From contig NW_003137825.1 of NCBI RefSeq assembly GCF_000003605.2, forward strand, positions 411,965-443,628: a stretch of DNA of 31,664 bases, written 5' to 3'. The DNA is from Saccoglossus kowalevskii (Eukaryota; Hemichordata; Enteropneusta; Harrimaniidae). Shown in pieces: positions 11,436 to 21,063 of the stretch. Both the position numbers and the translations under genes were made by a program. Positions within the stretch are counted from its first letter, which is position 1, and each line of letters opens with the position of its first letter. The notes under the pieces are model-generated. The model had not been told where the DNA came from, searched no databases, and worked only from the letters and a program-made list of their open reading frames with translations.

Positions 11436-11763
11436 ACTCTGGTGCAGTCAGTCTCAAGATAATGCCTGTTCACTTCGGCATATGGGACTGATAGATGCTT
11501 TGGTTCTGCGCTGTAAAACCAACTTTATTCAAAGACCTGTGTTTCGCCAGAAAGCGTGGTTTGCTGATCTTGGTCATTTCTCTACATGGACAGTATAGAA
11601 GTCGCATAACATTACAGTCAGTGTCGTGTAGTTTGTATCCCCCGAAACCTTGCAATTTGGAGCTGTAGAACTGATATCGTCGTCGACGTTGCTGTGAGTG
11701 ACTACTATCGCTGAAACTACGCAGTACGAATTCTGCACTTAGGTAGGGTAGGCAATTGTTATT

Positions 11764-11800
11764 AGGGATGAACCATTAGATTTTGGGAGTGGGGTGGTTG
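11764..11800 (+). repeat. GGACCATT repeat fragment, copy 2
   Basis: Plus strand GGGATGAACCATTAGATTTT then GGGAGTGGGGTGG. Similar to the minus strand at 16425-16470 at about four of five bases over 40 nt. Confidence 0.5.
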
Positions 11801-13025
11801 TTACGTCCCCGGGACAAGGTCTAGTTGTCAATTAGAACCAAGCCCCTGAAACTAACGTATGGTACGAGCCCCCACTTCCGGTAAATTAGATTTATTGTAC
11901 TAGTCCAATCAGTAGTGACAGTAATAACAGTGAGCATAGGCCAAGGTTGATAAATATTAACATTACAAATAATATCTAGTAGTTTAATATGACAGGTGAA
12001 CGTTTTCTATAATAATAATCACTACAAAAATGTATTCAACTATGAGCATGTCTCTAAATCAGTGCCACTTCGTTGGGTTAATAATTCGGCGAGAGTCTGC
12101 GGTCTTGACGAGGTGTATTGTACTCGCAGTTCGACGAGAAACGACGTTTTCATTAGCAAATAAAAAGTCTTTTCCGAATTCTTGAATTCGCTCGTCAGCC
12201 GGCCATAAGACTCCACAAAGAAGAACACAACCACGTTATCTCAACGGCAAAACGGACCCGGCGCACAACAAGGGCAGCAACCACGTGCGAGAACTCATTT
12301 CATACACTGCAGCTCGTATCATGCTCTGCAACTCCTTTCAAGCTCTGCAATTCCCTGTTTTACATAGTCAAATCGAACCCCTTAGGTCGATCATGGTCCA
12401 GACCCTTGCACGACGTACTAGTATCTACTCACAGTCAGCTGGCGCACACGTGATAATAAAATAAATACGATATTTACTATATGGGGGCCGCCATCTTGAA
12501 TGACGCATAAAACTAAATAAGAGACAAGTTGTGAAACGCGTTTTTCAGTTTCCTGCAAATCAGGACAAAAATACCAATCTTTCACAAAAATACGGTCCAT
12601 TGGGGTTATATTAAGCCAACCGATAACAAAATTCGGCCGAATTCGTCGTTTTTGTGTGGAAAAATCCCTTGCATACGAACACCTAATTACGCGAAGAACA
12701 TAGAACACTAAGCCGGGGTATTTGAAACTAAAAATTGGCATTCCAGCACAGCAGCCAATCAGCGACGGCCTAACGCTTAGATGACAATTTCTCTAGCTTC
12801 CAGGTAATTTATATGTCATACGTAACGCAGTTCCCAACTTATAACTTGTAACTTAGCAACTATTCAAAACCTGTACAATATATATGCTCAACCAAATTTC
12901 AATATATTTTAACTTAAATATTTCCACACTCAATTGATAAAACACAAAAATGGCAAATCACCACGCCCTCAGAGTTCCACTCTCGATATCAGAACTATAA
13001 ATTCAGCATATATTAATACAAAGCA

Positions 13026-13103
13026 CTATGCCAGTGTGTTATCACTTTCATCACTTGTGTTGCTACTACCATCTGACAGATACAAGTCTTGATTTAAGAG
13101 TTC
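13026..13103 (-). pseudogene. Acidic C-terminal coding fragment, unidentified
   Basis: A minus-strand frame ends LYLSDGSSNTSDESDNTLA and TAG at 13028-13026. The same frame continues upstream with CSSSTEIDQSTDQ but is cut by TAA at 13106-13104. The Ser/Asp/Glu-rich composition and clean ending look like a real protein tail, now damaged. It lies directly outside the left arm of the inverted-repeat element at 13166. The parent protein was not recognised and chance cannot be excluded. Confidence 0.3.
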
Positions 13104-13165
13104 TTATTGGTCAGTGGATTGATCAATCTCAGTACTGCTGGAGCAAGTGCAATCTGATTCAAATT

Positions 13166-14443
13166 TGATGTAGTGTACGGGCTTTAATTATTTTGGCTAT
13201 AAACTTATTTTATTTTTTATTACTTTTGTTATTAATGCTTTTTTATTTTATTATTTTACTTTGATTTTTTTTAATTCCGTCCTACATACATCTGATCCGA
13301 CGCCTATGCAAGTCCCGTTCAAATCTCTCGTAAGTAACAGCCAATCACAGTCCCCCTTTTATACAGGCTGTCAATTGCTTACTTTTCAGTGTAGTGATAC
13401 TCTATGGGCAATGTTTCTGTACATTATATTTTGCCCACTTGAATAAACCATTAACAGAAAATTGCTAGTATATTTTTTATTTACAAAAGAAATTCCACAG
13501 CATTTTACAATTTTTGTCATTACATTGAATATTTTTTTCGCTTCCAACAAATGTGTACACTTCCTGATACATCTTCGCCAGTCAAGGTTCGTTTATTCAG
13601 TCATCGCTTCAATTTTACATCAAACACTGAGCATAATTATCTAGAATGGAAGCAAACAAATAAGTAAATCGTAATGATTAGAACACTGTAAACAGCTATA
13701 GTAAATAATGCAAACTGTTGTTAAATTGTATAACTGTCACCGGCCCACGGCATCGACGCAGAAAATTGAAGCAAAAAAATATTTCCTGTTCAAATATTTT
13801 ATTCTAGTCCAAATCAGCTCAATTACTTTAATAAAGAGTTATTGTATAATGTACAAAATGTTGATACAATTTGATGAATATTTACAGCTACGGCTTCAAT
13901 ACCGTAGACGATTTTAGCCCGATCGTCAACAAAACATCACACGTCTCTAGGGCAAGCGACTGGAAAAAGACACCGGTGTTCGGTCGAACCGGTGGAAACA
14001 AAATCGTCACTCCCAGAATAACTACGCAAAATAATAATCTAAACTCGAACCATTCGAGCCACAATATAAACAGAAAAAAATGACTTTCGTTGTATTTGAC
14101 AATGATAAACTTACCGAAAAGCCGTGTTTTTCGCGGTCGCTAACGTCGGTATAAACCGCCATTTTATTTGAGTGTGTTTGCCACCTGACTCTACCTGGTG
14201 ACGTCATCATGTGAGCTATAGAAGGAGGTCTGTGATTTGTTGACTAAAATCGTTGATAGTGGGTCTCGTTGAAATCTCGTTACATAGGCATCGGGTCAGA
14301 TGTATGTAGGGCGGAATTAAAAAAAAACACAAAATCAAAGTAAAATAATAAAATAAAAATGCATTAATAACAAAAGTAATACAAAATTAAATTAAAATAA
14401 GTTTATAGCCAAAATAATTAAAGCCCGTACACCACATCGGATT
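13166..14443. mobile_element. DNA transposon with long terminal inverted repeats
   Basis: The left arm (about 13166-13363) and right arm (about 14217-14443) are reverse complements, starting GATGTRGTGTACGGGCTTTA and including ATTATTTTGGCTATAAACTT, TATTACTTTTGTTATTAATG and CCTACATACATCTGA. Similarity fades towards the inside, but both arms still share AATCACAG..CC.CCTT.TATA, a CCAAT-like plus TATA-like pair pointing inward. The middle, about 850 bp, has no transposase that I recognise, so this is either a non-autonomous element or an unfamiliar family. No clear target-site duplication was identified, so the outer ends may be off by several bases. Confidence 0.8.
14115..14162 (-). CDS. Possible first coding exon inside the inverted-repeat element
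   Basis: On the minus strand, about 55 bases inside the TATA-like box of the right arm and after a CRE-like TGACGTCA, an ATG in good context (AAAATGGCG) opens a 16-codon exon, MAVYTDVSDREKHGFS, that ends at a consensus donor GTAAGT. Promoter, start and donor are in the right order for the first exon of an element-encoded gene. No matching later exon could be picked out. It could also be captured host sequence or chance. Confidence 0.3.
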
Positions 14444-15964
14444 TTTAACGGGTCCTTTCATTCTTGTTGAGAATTATAGTTTTGTTTCTGTAACAACTGG
14501 CACTATTCTGGGAATACCATCCTGGCAGGAGTCCCAAAATAAGACCCATGCTCTGATAATGGTCCTAGGTTTAAAGACCTATAAACATTACCATTATGAT
14601 CGTATTGGTTGAATATTATTTATTGAAATTAATAATCCCCATAACAGTTTTCCAATATAGATAAATTGTAGTACGTAACTAACTGTATAACCTGGTCTCA
14701 CCAATGAAATAAATGAATGTATATATATTTATATTTATTTACATTGTTACTAATGCATTGTAATACAACTAATTCAAATTGAAAAAAATTGCAATATTTA
14801 ATATTCCGTCAGTAATGCTTCTCAAAGGCATATCGCAGTCAGTGTTATTTACGAAAATATTTGTTTATAATTTTATAAACTGGCTTGGCAATACCCACCC
14901 CAATTAGATATAATGTGTAAATATTTTGATAAATAAAGATATAACAACAATGAAATATATGTTAGTTCATATTTTATTATATAACCTGCACAAAGGTAAT
15001 ATCTAGTCTTATCGCCTTTGCCTTTCAAACGAAAAAGGGTCAAAGTCAAAAATAGTATAGGTTATTTTTAGAGGTGCCTGGGGAACCAAAATTTGAAACG
15101 TGAATCACTCCGGCCACGAAAAACCAGTGATACCTGTAATAACCACAGTCCCTGTGTAATAACCAAGGGGTGGGAGACTATTTATCAAATCCATTATTCA
15201 GCATTAATGCCTTTCCGAGCGAAAAATTGTCGAGATCAAAACAAAAAAGATAAAAGAAACAATTTTCGCCCAATCATCCATTTTTGAGGTGATATATTAT
15301 TGACCCAGTGGTAACATAGATTATTTATTAGTGACGTCCGGAAACCAAAATTTGGGATGTGAATGACTTGGACGACAATATAACTAAGAGGTGAGCGACT
15401 ACGCGGTGATGAGCTATGGTGATTTGCGACCCCAATAATATTTTAATTTTAAGCGAGAGTAAAAAAACATTTCAGACCTTGAACGTTCTTTAGTGCAAAT
15501 ACATTGATTGCCTAGTACGGCGAACGCAATATAATGCGAGTGAATTTCCCTACTAAGGTTTAAATGTTGTACATGTAGTTGTGTGATGTACAATATGGCG
15601 ACCTAGGGCAAAAGCATTTTTATGCAAATTTGCTTTGGTTGAAAATTTGAGTTCTCTTGGCGATGGCTAGGTGAATTTGAACCAAAATGTTATCGGCAAG
15701 ACTCAGAATGCGACAGTGACAGCCACTGAAACATAATTAAAGGCAAATGAACACGTCAAGCAAAAAAGACTTTTTTGAGTCGTGGCGTATAATGGAGGCA
15801 TATACCATTTTGACTATTGAGGGGAATGGAAATCAGTTGATTTGAGAGTGTCACAATAAGCGAGGGAGCAAATCGTTTTTATGCTACGAAAAAATTAAGA
15901 CCTTGAATATACTTTTTGAACTTTAGTACAACGTCATTTTTATTTGATTACCTAACGTTTTTAG
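14444..15964. other. AT-rich stretch with degenerate internal duplication
   Basis: No gene recognised. Two segments resemble each other: 15064-15125 (CCAAAATTTGAAACGTGAAT) and 15321-15380 (CCAAAATTTGGGATGTGAAT). Two others share GACCTTGAA, CTTTAGT and GATTRCCTA, at about 15475-15520 and 15898-15958. This looks like an old, decayed tandem duplication with a unit of several hundred bases. Confidence 0.4.
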
Positions 15965-16166
15965 GTTCATGTGCTGCAAGTTACAGAGCACATACCTAAG
16001 CGGCAGTTCCTCAGCAAATAATGAAGCAAAGGCATTTTCAATGTCAAAATCGCGAAAATCCCTTTTTATGCAAACTGGGAAGTTCGAATTACTAAACGAA
16101 GTACAGGACGACGAAGATGAAATATCCAAGAACCAATACATACCTAAAATTATATCTCAAAAGTGA
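15965..16166 (+). CDS. Candidate terminal exon, unidentified protein tail
   Basis: After an acceptor-like CTAACGTTTTTAG an open frame runs 66 codons to TGA. It contains a Ser-rich stretch (STYLSGSSSANNEAKAF), a basic stretch (SKSRKSLF) and an acidic one (EVQDDEDEISKN). The mixed composition is more protein-like than most frames nearby. It carries an internal Met at 15969. No upstream exon of the same gene was found and no family is recognised; the opposite strand is open over part of it. Treat as a hypothesis. Confidence 0.25.
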
Positions 16167-16814
16167 ATATTCATGGTGTATTTTAAGTCTAACCGGACCG
16201 AAAGTGGGAATTTGTTAGTACTCTAAATATCCGATCATATTTTAGCATATTTTAGATATAGAATTTCCACACTGCTGTATGTTAAGGTAATGCGTAACTA
16301 GGTATCCAGAAAAAATAATAATAGAAGTTGGATTTTGTAGAAGAAAAATAATAATGTAAACATATTCTGTGTAAAATTAAATTAAATAAGAATTTGGATA
16401 GTAAAAAAAAAAATTCTCCTTGGTCTGACCACCGCCCTCCCAAGATCTAATGGTCCATCCCTTAATATTGTGATGTATATTGCTGACCGATTTGTGAGCT
16501 ATATTGCTCCTGTTAATGGTTTATGCTTATTGTAGTATTAAATTAGTATTATTTGACATATTCTGGTTGTGTGTCATTGTTTGACCTTTAGTGTTGCGTC
16601 CTGGTGTGCGGGATATTGGCGGCCAGGTTCGCGGGAGACTCGTATTCCCGTTCGTAACAAATAGTATACATTTACATACAGGCTATGATTTACACATTAT
16701 TTTTTCCATTTTATGCAAAACATCGTTTGAAAGCTTGTTATGAATTTTTATTTTTTATCGATGCTAACTGTTTTGTTTTTCTTGAAAAATATTAACATTT
16801 TTTTTTTTTTGGCC
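16167..16814. other. Intergenic, with GGACCATT repeat fragment
   Basis: No gene recognised. Contains the repeat fragment at 16425-16470, a GC-rich block at 16594-16657 (GGATATTGGCGGCCAGG), and homopolymer runs of A at 16403 and T at 16798-16810. Confidence 0.5.
16425..16470 (-). repeat. GGACCATT repeat fragment, copy 3
   Basis: Minus strand reads AAGGGATGGACCATTAGATC then TTGGGAGGGCGGTGGTC. Closest to the plus strand at 11764-11800; also related to 10740-10775. Confidence 0.5.
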
Positions 16815-17155
16815 ATCTTTATTGGTATCATTACATTATATGCTAGCATGGCTCCTTTGCGATAGTTCAAAGCACCCCATGCGGGGAGTTTAGGTATTCT
16901 ATTAAAGACAGTGCAATTGACGTGACATAATTTGTGGTATTTACATTTTATGACAGGACCAGATTAGATGTACACATCTCCCTCCCCAGTACCCCCATCA
17001 GGTATCTCAGCAAATCGAAAATGTGACCTTCGACCATTTAAATGATAGTTATACGGCGTTAAATGAACCTAATTGAAACTAGTAACGAATATTTATATCA
17101 TTTATGTGCATGTACATACCGAATTCCCTCTCGTTTCTGATTTTACTGCGGAAAA
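16815..17155 (+). repeat. Diverged direct repeat, copy 1
   Basis: Shares an ordered series of words with 17933-18325: TGGTATCATT, ATGGCTCCTTTGCGATAGTT, GGTATTCTATTAA, GGTATCTCAGCAAATC, AAATGAACCTAATT and TGCATGTACATA. The offset is about 1.12 kb. No coding content. Confidence 0.85.
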
Positions 17156-17596
17156 GAAACACTTAGTAATGTTTTGTCAAATTTTAAAGAACACGAATGC
17201 GTTATGGATATTACAATTGCCAATATAACCGTGTTCAACGTGATGTATGCATACATAACGCCTACATTTTATATATATAATATCGAAATTAAATGTTCAA
17301 TTATAAAAGTTCAATGAATCAAGACCTATATTCATGTTAAACTGAATTTGCAGGGATTTGATGAAAAATATATTCTTAGTGATTTATCCCTTAAATTACA
17401 TGCATGCAAGTTCCCTATTTTACATAGATAGGTTTCCTTGTGGCCACAGGCACTTATGAGTCACGCTATGTTCCAATGATACAAAATCTGTTTTCATAAA
17501 TCGCTATTTTAGTGATTTTTAACAATATTACAAATTTACAGTTTTAACAATTAATTCCTTTAGCATACAGCTAAAGAAATAATTTCTCACGTTTTT

Positions 17597-17672
17597 CGAT
17601 ATTGATACACACAATCGATATTGATACACACAATCGATATTGATACACACAATGGAGATTGACGCACACAAT
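17597..17672. repeat. 19-bp tandem repeat, four units
   Basis: CGATATTGATACACACAAT at 17597, 17616 and 17635 without a mismatch, then a diverged fourth unit GGAGATTGACGCACACAAT at 17654-17672. It lies between the two copies of the 1.1-kb-spaced direct repeat. Confidence 0.95.
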
Positions 17673-17932
17673 GTCATACAATATCCTCCTTTTTGATGAT
17701 ATTACAGAGTACCAAAGATTGACAGGTCATACTTGTTTTCAACTCTAAACGGACAGTTGGAATCTACCAGGTGTACTTGATATTTACATAACAAAGGGTG
17801 TTTACAACTTTGGAAGGACAATTGGAATTTAACAGGTTATTTGAATAACAAAAGATGCTAGTATTATATTATTATTATATCTCAAACATGGAAAATGTTA
17901 TAATTAATTGTGGCCAAAGCAACAAGTGTATT

Positions 17933-18325
17933 GTTTTTAATGGTATCATTAAACTTAAGCTGGTATGGCTCCTTTGCGATAGTTTCATAAAGTGCCCCCA
18001 TGCGATGGTATTCTATTAATAACAAACAAACGCACTGGGGGAGCAGGTCAAAAGCGGTCAAACAGCTGGTCTATGTGAATTGAAGATTGACGCGACATAA
18101 TCTGTGGCGGTTACAGGGTATGACAAGATACAGCATTTTCTCCAGGTATCTCAGCAAATCTAAACTTCGGGCATTTCAATGATATTTGCGCGATGTCAAA
18201 TGAACCTAATTACAACTCGTAACGATAATTTTCTTCATGTAAGACAATACCGTTTATCTGCATGTACATATTACCTCTCCAGGGTTCAGTCTCAGCACAG
18301 GCCGAGTTCCAGATTTTGCGCAGTT
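17933..18325 (+). repeat. Diverged direct repeat, copy 2
   Basis: Partner of 16815-17155, same orientation. It has an extra segment of roughly 60 bases (18020-18080, GGGGGAGCAGGTCAAAAGCG) absent from copy 1. Could be two LTRs of a small degraded retroelement or a plain tandem duplication; no LTR hallmarks were found. Confidence 0.85.
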
Positions 18326-18339
18326 CCAGAAGCCGTACC

Positions 18340-18413
18340 TATATACGAATTGGTGACGTCACAAAATTCATGACCTTCAATCGGGGTCGTTTGCTCGGTA
18401 TATACGAATTGGT
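18340..18413 (+). repeat. 15-bp direct repeat TATATACGAATTGGT
   Basis: Two exact copies at 18340-18354 and 18399-18413, 59 bases apart, flanking a GGTGACGTCAC-containing segment. Confidence 0.8.
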
Positions 18414-18810
18414 ATATACAGATTACAATAAAGATACTTAAGACATTACACATAAAATAAAACAAATCAAATCACGTGACAATATAATGATAATAACGGT
18501 AATAAATCCTAGCTTAACAGTCAAACTTAACAGAACGATCATATAGTCAGTGCGGTCACGCCAAGGTCACGCACTTCAATGCAAAATGCCTGTGTAGTTG
18601 AAACTGGGCCAGGAGTGACGGGTGAAGAAGACATCATTAAACACTCACAAAATCACAATACAACGGAGAAGTGGTCGCATATTACGGAGTAGCAAACCTG
18701 GGAAAGGGAAAACCGCCCAGTACAAACGCCCAGGGTTCGAATTCCACTAGATAAACACTCACCGGAACCGAAGCAATCGTTTTGGCTTTGAACTCCACTC
18801 AACGACTAAC

Positions 18811-18900
18811 GTCGTGGCGTGGTACACAAGCGTGCCATCGAGATAAAACAAAATTAGCTTGAAAAGGCAGTGGGTTCGAGTCCCGCTCAGAGCTACTGTT
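18811..18900 (+). mobile_element. Possible tRNA-derived SINE head
   Basis: TGGCGTGGTAC at about 18815 resembles a pol III A box and GGTTCGAGTCC at 18873-18883 is an exact B box in a foldable T-arm (GTGGG TTCGAGT CCCGC). The spacing suits a tRNA-like promoter. The acceptor stem does not pair, so this is not an intact tRNA gene. A second B-box-like GGTTCGAATTC lies at 18734-18744 without a good A box. Confidence 0.35.
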
Positions 18901-18986
18901 AAAAAATATAAATCAAATAAACTGCAATCTCTCAAACCATAACAAATAAACAAAGAACATCGCGAAAAACCATGCAAAACTTAATG

Positions 18987-19004
18987 AATAAATAAATAAA
19001 TAAA
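18987..19004. repeat. (AATA)n microsatellite
   Basis: About four to five AATA units. Confidence 0.8.
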
Positions 19005-19199
19005 TGAAAAATAACTTACGTCTTAAACTGAACGACGCGCAATTTGTTCAACAGTTTCCAGATCTTGACAAGGGATAAACAGAAGACCTAAGCCAAGGCA
19101 AGTGTTGTTAAAGTGTCACGTATTTATACTGTGTCTGTGGAATTGTTGATTGAGGGTTCGAATTTAGCAGTTAGATCAAATATCCAATGAAACCACTAT

Positions 19200-19660
19200 A
19201 TTTTTTTCATTATTTCAACAACTTGCAATGGTGGAAGTTGGTCAAACACGAGTTATTTACACCTAAATAAATAGCAAATATTTGTTGACACGTAGAGGTG
19301 GAAATTAATTAAACGACAGGTATTTACTTACACACATTTATCCTCTCAATTTAACAAGTTTTAATGGTGGAAATCAATCGAACGAGAATTTTTTACACCA
19401 AAATAAGTCTAAATATTTGTTGGGACATTTGTTCTCTCAATTTGACAACTTGTAATGGTGAAAAATAATTAAACGAGAGTTGTTTACACCAAAATAAGTC
19501 TCAAATATTTGTCCATACTTTTATTTTCATAATTTAACAATTTGTAATGGTAAGAATTAATTAAACGCGATGTGTCTATACCAAAATAAGTCTCAAATAT
19601 TTGTCCACGCATTTATTTTCACAATTTAACAACTGGTGGAAACTAATTAAACATGACTTG
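19200..19660. repeat. 91-bp minisatellite, about five to six units
   Basis: Units share TTTAACAACTTGTAATGGTG, AATTAATTAAACG, TTTACACCAAAATAAGTCTC and AAATATTTGTCCA. The AATGG landmark falls at 19363, 19454 and 19546, spacings of 91 and 92 bases; a further unit begins near 19622. The first units (19204-19330) are more diverged and one is truncated. Confidence 0.9.
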
Positions 19661-19755
19661 TTTATTCATTTGACATCATTCCAACATACCCGCAGACAGT
19701 GCACAACAGAGTATCATTATTGAGCTACAATTATTAACAGGAACGTGTCTTGGCA

Positions 19756-19776
19756 TTAGGGTTAGGGTCGGGTTAG
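19756..19776 (+). repeat. Short telomere-like run
   Basis: TTAGGGTTAGGGTCGGGTTAGG, about three and a half TTAGGG-like units. Too short to be a telomere; a minor interstitial repeat. Confidence 0.6.
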
Positions 19777-19795
19777 GTATGGCAAACGCTAATGG

Positions 19796-19872
19796 AAACA
19801 CCAAATTGGCAAGATGTACACTAACGGGTTATGCCATGTAATAGTTTACACAAGAAAACACCAAATTGGCAA
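19796..19872 (+). repeat. Direct repeat ACACCAAATTGGCAA
   Basis: Two copies 60 bases apart at about 19798 and 19858. Probably a residue of one tandem duplication. Confidence 0.6.
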
Positions 19873-20079
19873 TATTTTTAACAATTGTGACTCAATAATA
19901 GAAATGTGTTGTATATCTTTATATATACACACTATCAAATGCAAAGGCAATCAGTCAGTCCATCGTGGTCATGTGAGTCAAGTTCTATCTAGTCCTCAAT
20001 CTTGTCGCGTCCGGTTGGTCGCGTCTGTTGGAAGTAAAAACAGTTGTTGTCGCAGCACCACCCACGTGAGCTGTCTAAA

Positions 20080-20260
20080 CTACGAATATATTACACAAAA
20101 TCGTGTGTAATCAAAAAAGACGTCAATTCGTGTAATATTATTTTTTGGGGACGGCATTGCTGCTTCGTCCAAACACAGTCCAGTGAAAGAGAGATTGTGG
20201 TCCAAAGCGTCATCGTGATCAGACCCGGAGCCCGAATCAGAGTCAGAACTCAAGAAAGCA
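20080..20260 (-). CDS. Exon-like acidic coding stretch cut by the assembly gap
   Basis: A minus-strand frame is open for 60 codons from the gap edge at 20260 to TAG at 20082-20080. It starts AFLSSDSDSGSGSDHDDALD, continues NLSFTGLCLDEAAMPSPKNN and then loses protein-like character, so a splice donor may lie before the stop. The SDSDSGSGSDHDD run is typical of acidic regulatory or transposase N-terminal regions, but no family can be named. The upstream part is lost in the run of N. Confidence 0.35.
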
Positions 20261-20624
20261 NNNNNNNNNNNNNNNNNNNNNNNNNNNNNNNNNNNNNNNN
20301 NNNNNNNNNNNNNNNNNNNNNNNNNNNNNNNNNNNNNNNNNNNNNNNNNNNNNNNNNNNNNNNNNNNNNNNNNNNNNNNNNNNNNNNNNNNNNNNNNNNN
20401 NNNNNNNNNNNNNNNNNNNNNNNNNNNNNNNNNNNNNNNNNNNNNNNNNNNNNNNNNNNNNNNNNNNNNNNNNNNNNNNNNNNNNNNNNNNNNNNNNNNN
20501 NNNNNNNNNNNNNNNNNNNNNNNNNNNNNNNNNNNNNNNNNNNNNNNNNNNNNNNNNNNNNNNNNNNNNNNNNNNNNNNNNNNNNNNNNNNNNNNNNNNN
20601 NNNNNNNNNNNNNNNNNNNNNNNN
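20261..20624. other. Assembly gap, 364 N
   Basis: Unsequenced bases. Any open frame crossing it is meaningless. Confidence 1.
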
Positions 20625-20938
20625 AGAACCTTCAACCAGAAGGAGGCAGTGATTTGCATAATCCCCTGTCAATCTATTTTAATTAGTTTTGTCGTTATGC
20701 TCATGAAAAACAATGACACGCGTAGCTGTTTATTGTCGCATTTTTATTAATATTTTGTACTTTTCTAAGTACAAAATTAACTATTTTGTTTTACTAGTGT
20801 GAAGAGAACCTTGCAACATTTGAAAATATGCAAAAACAATGTCCAAAAATATGACACTAACGTGGGTCTCATCCTAAAGACATATTCAGCTTTAGTATAT
20901 CAAGAACTCGCGTCATCCCAATAACAGAACACAAGAAT

Positions 20939-21055
20939 ACTACCTCACATGGAAGCCAGTCATAACCGACGAAGCGGGCGTCGAAGTACGAACACAGTTT
21001 ACAGCTGCAAGTCACATGCAGCAGACACGAGGATCATTGCTGCTCTCCTTCCCCA
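20939..21055. other. GC-richer exon-like block of uncertain strand
   Basis: Plus strand: a frame reading YLTWKPVITDEAGVEVRTQF to a TAA near 21063. Minus strand: KLCSYFDARFVGYDWLPCE from about 21007 to 20944, preceded by an acceptor-like ACTTGCAG and followed by a donor-like GTAGTA. Both look protein-like, so composition alone does not decide. It could be one exon of the gene disrupted by the gap. Confidence 0.25.
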
Positions 21056-21063
21056 TGAATTGC

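Larger units (their letters stand above)
11130..13025. other. Upstream region of crym without a recognised gene
   Basis: Contains the GCTCA microsatellite, a GGACCATT repeat fragment and a possible retroelement leader (see findings). A minus-strand open frame of 107 codons at 12418-12741 and one of 64 codons at 12040-12234 have no recognisable motif and mixed composition. A 14-bp perfect palindrome AATTCGGCCGAATT lies at 12630-12643. The GC content and several CG-containing words near 11640-12400 would suit a promoter region for crym, but no start site can be fixed. Confidence 0.45.

Noticed and set aside
12418-12741. Minus-strand 107-codon frame
   Set aside because: No recognisable motif, no clear promoter or splice context, and composition like the surrounding DNA.
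14115-14162. Homoserine kinase N-terminus
   Set aside because: The start MAVYTDVSD resembles the first residues of some bacterial homoserine kinases, but the likeness ends after nine residues and a splice donor follows.
18811-18892. Functional tRNA gene
   Set aside because: The T-arm and B box are good, but acceptor ends do not pair and no anticodon arm can be placed.
19756-19776. Telomere or chromosome end
   Set aside because: Only about three imperfect units, with ordinary sequence on both sides.
20044-20652. Long open frames across 20243-20672 on both strands
   Set aside because: Most of their length is the run of N, which has no stops by construction.
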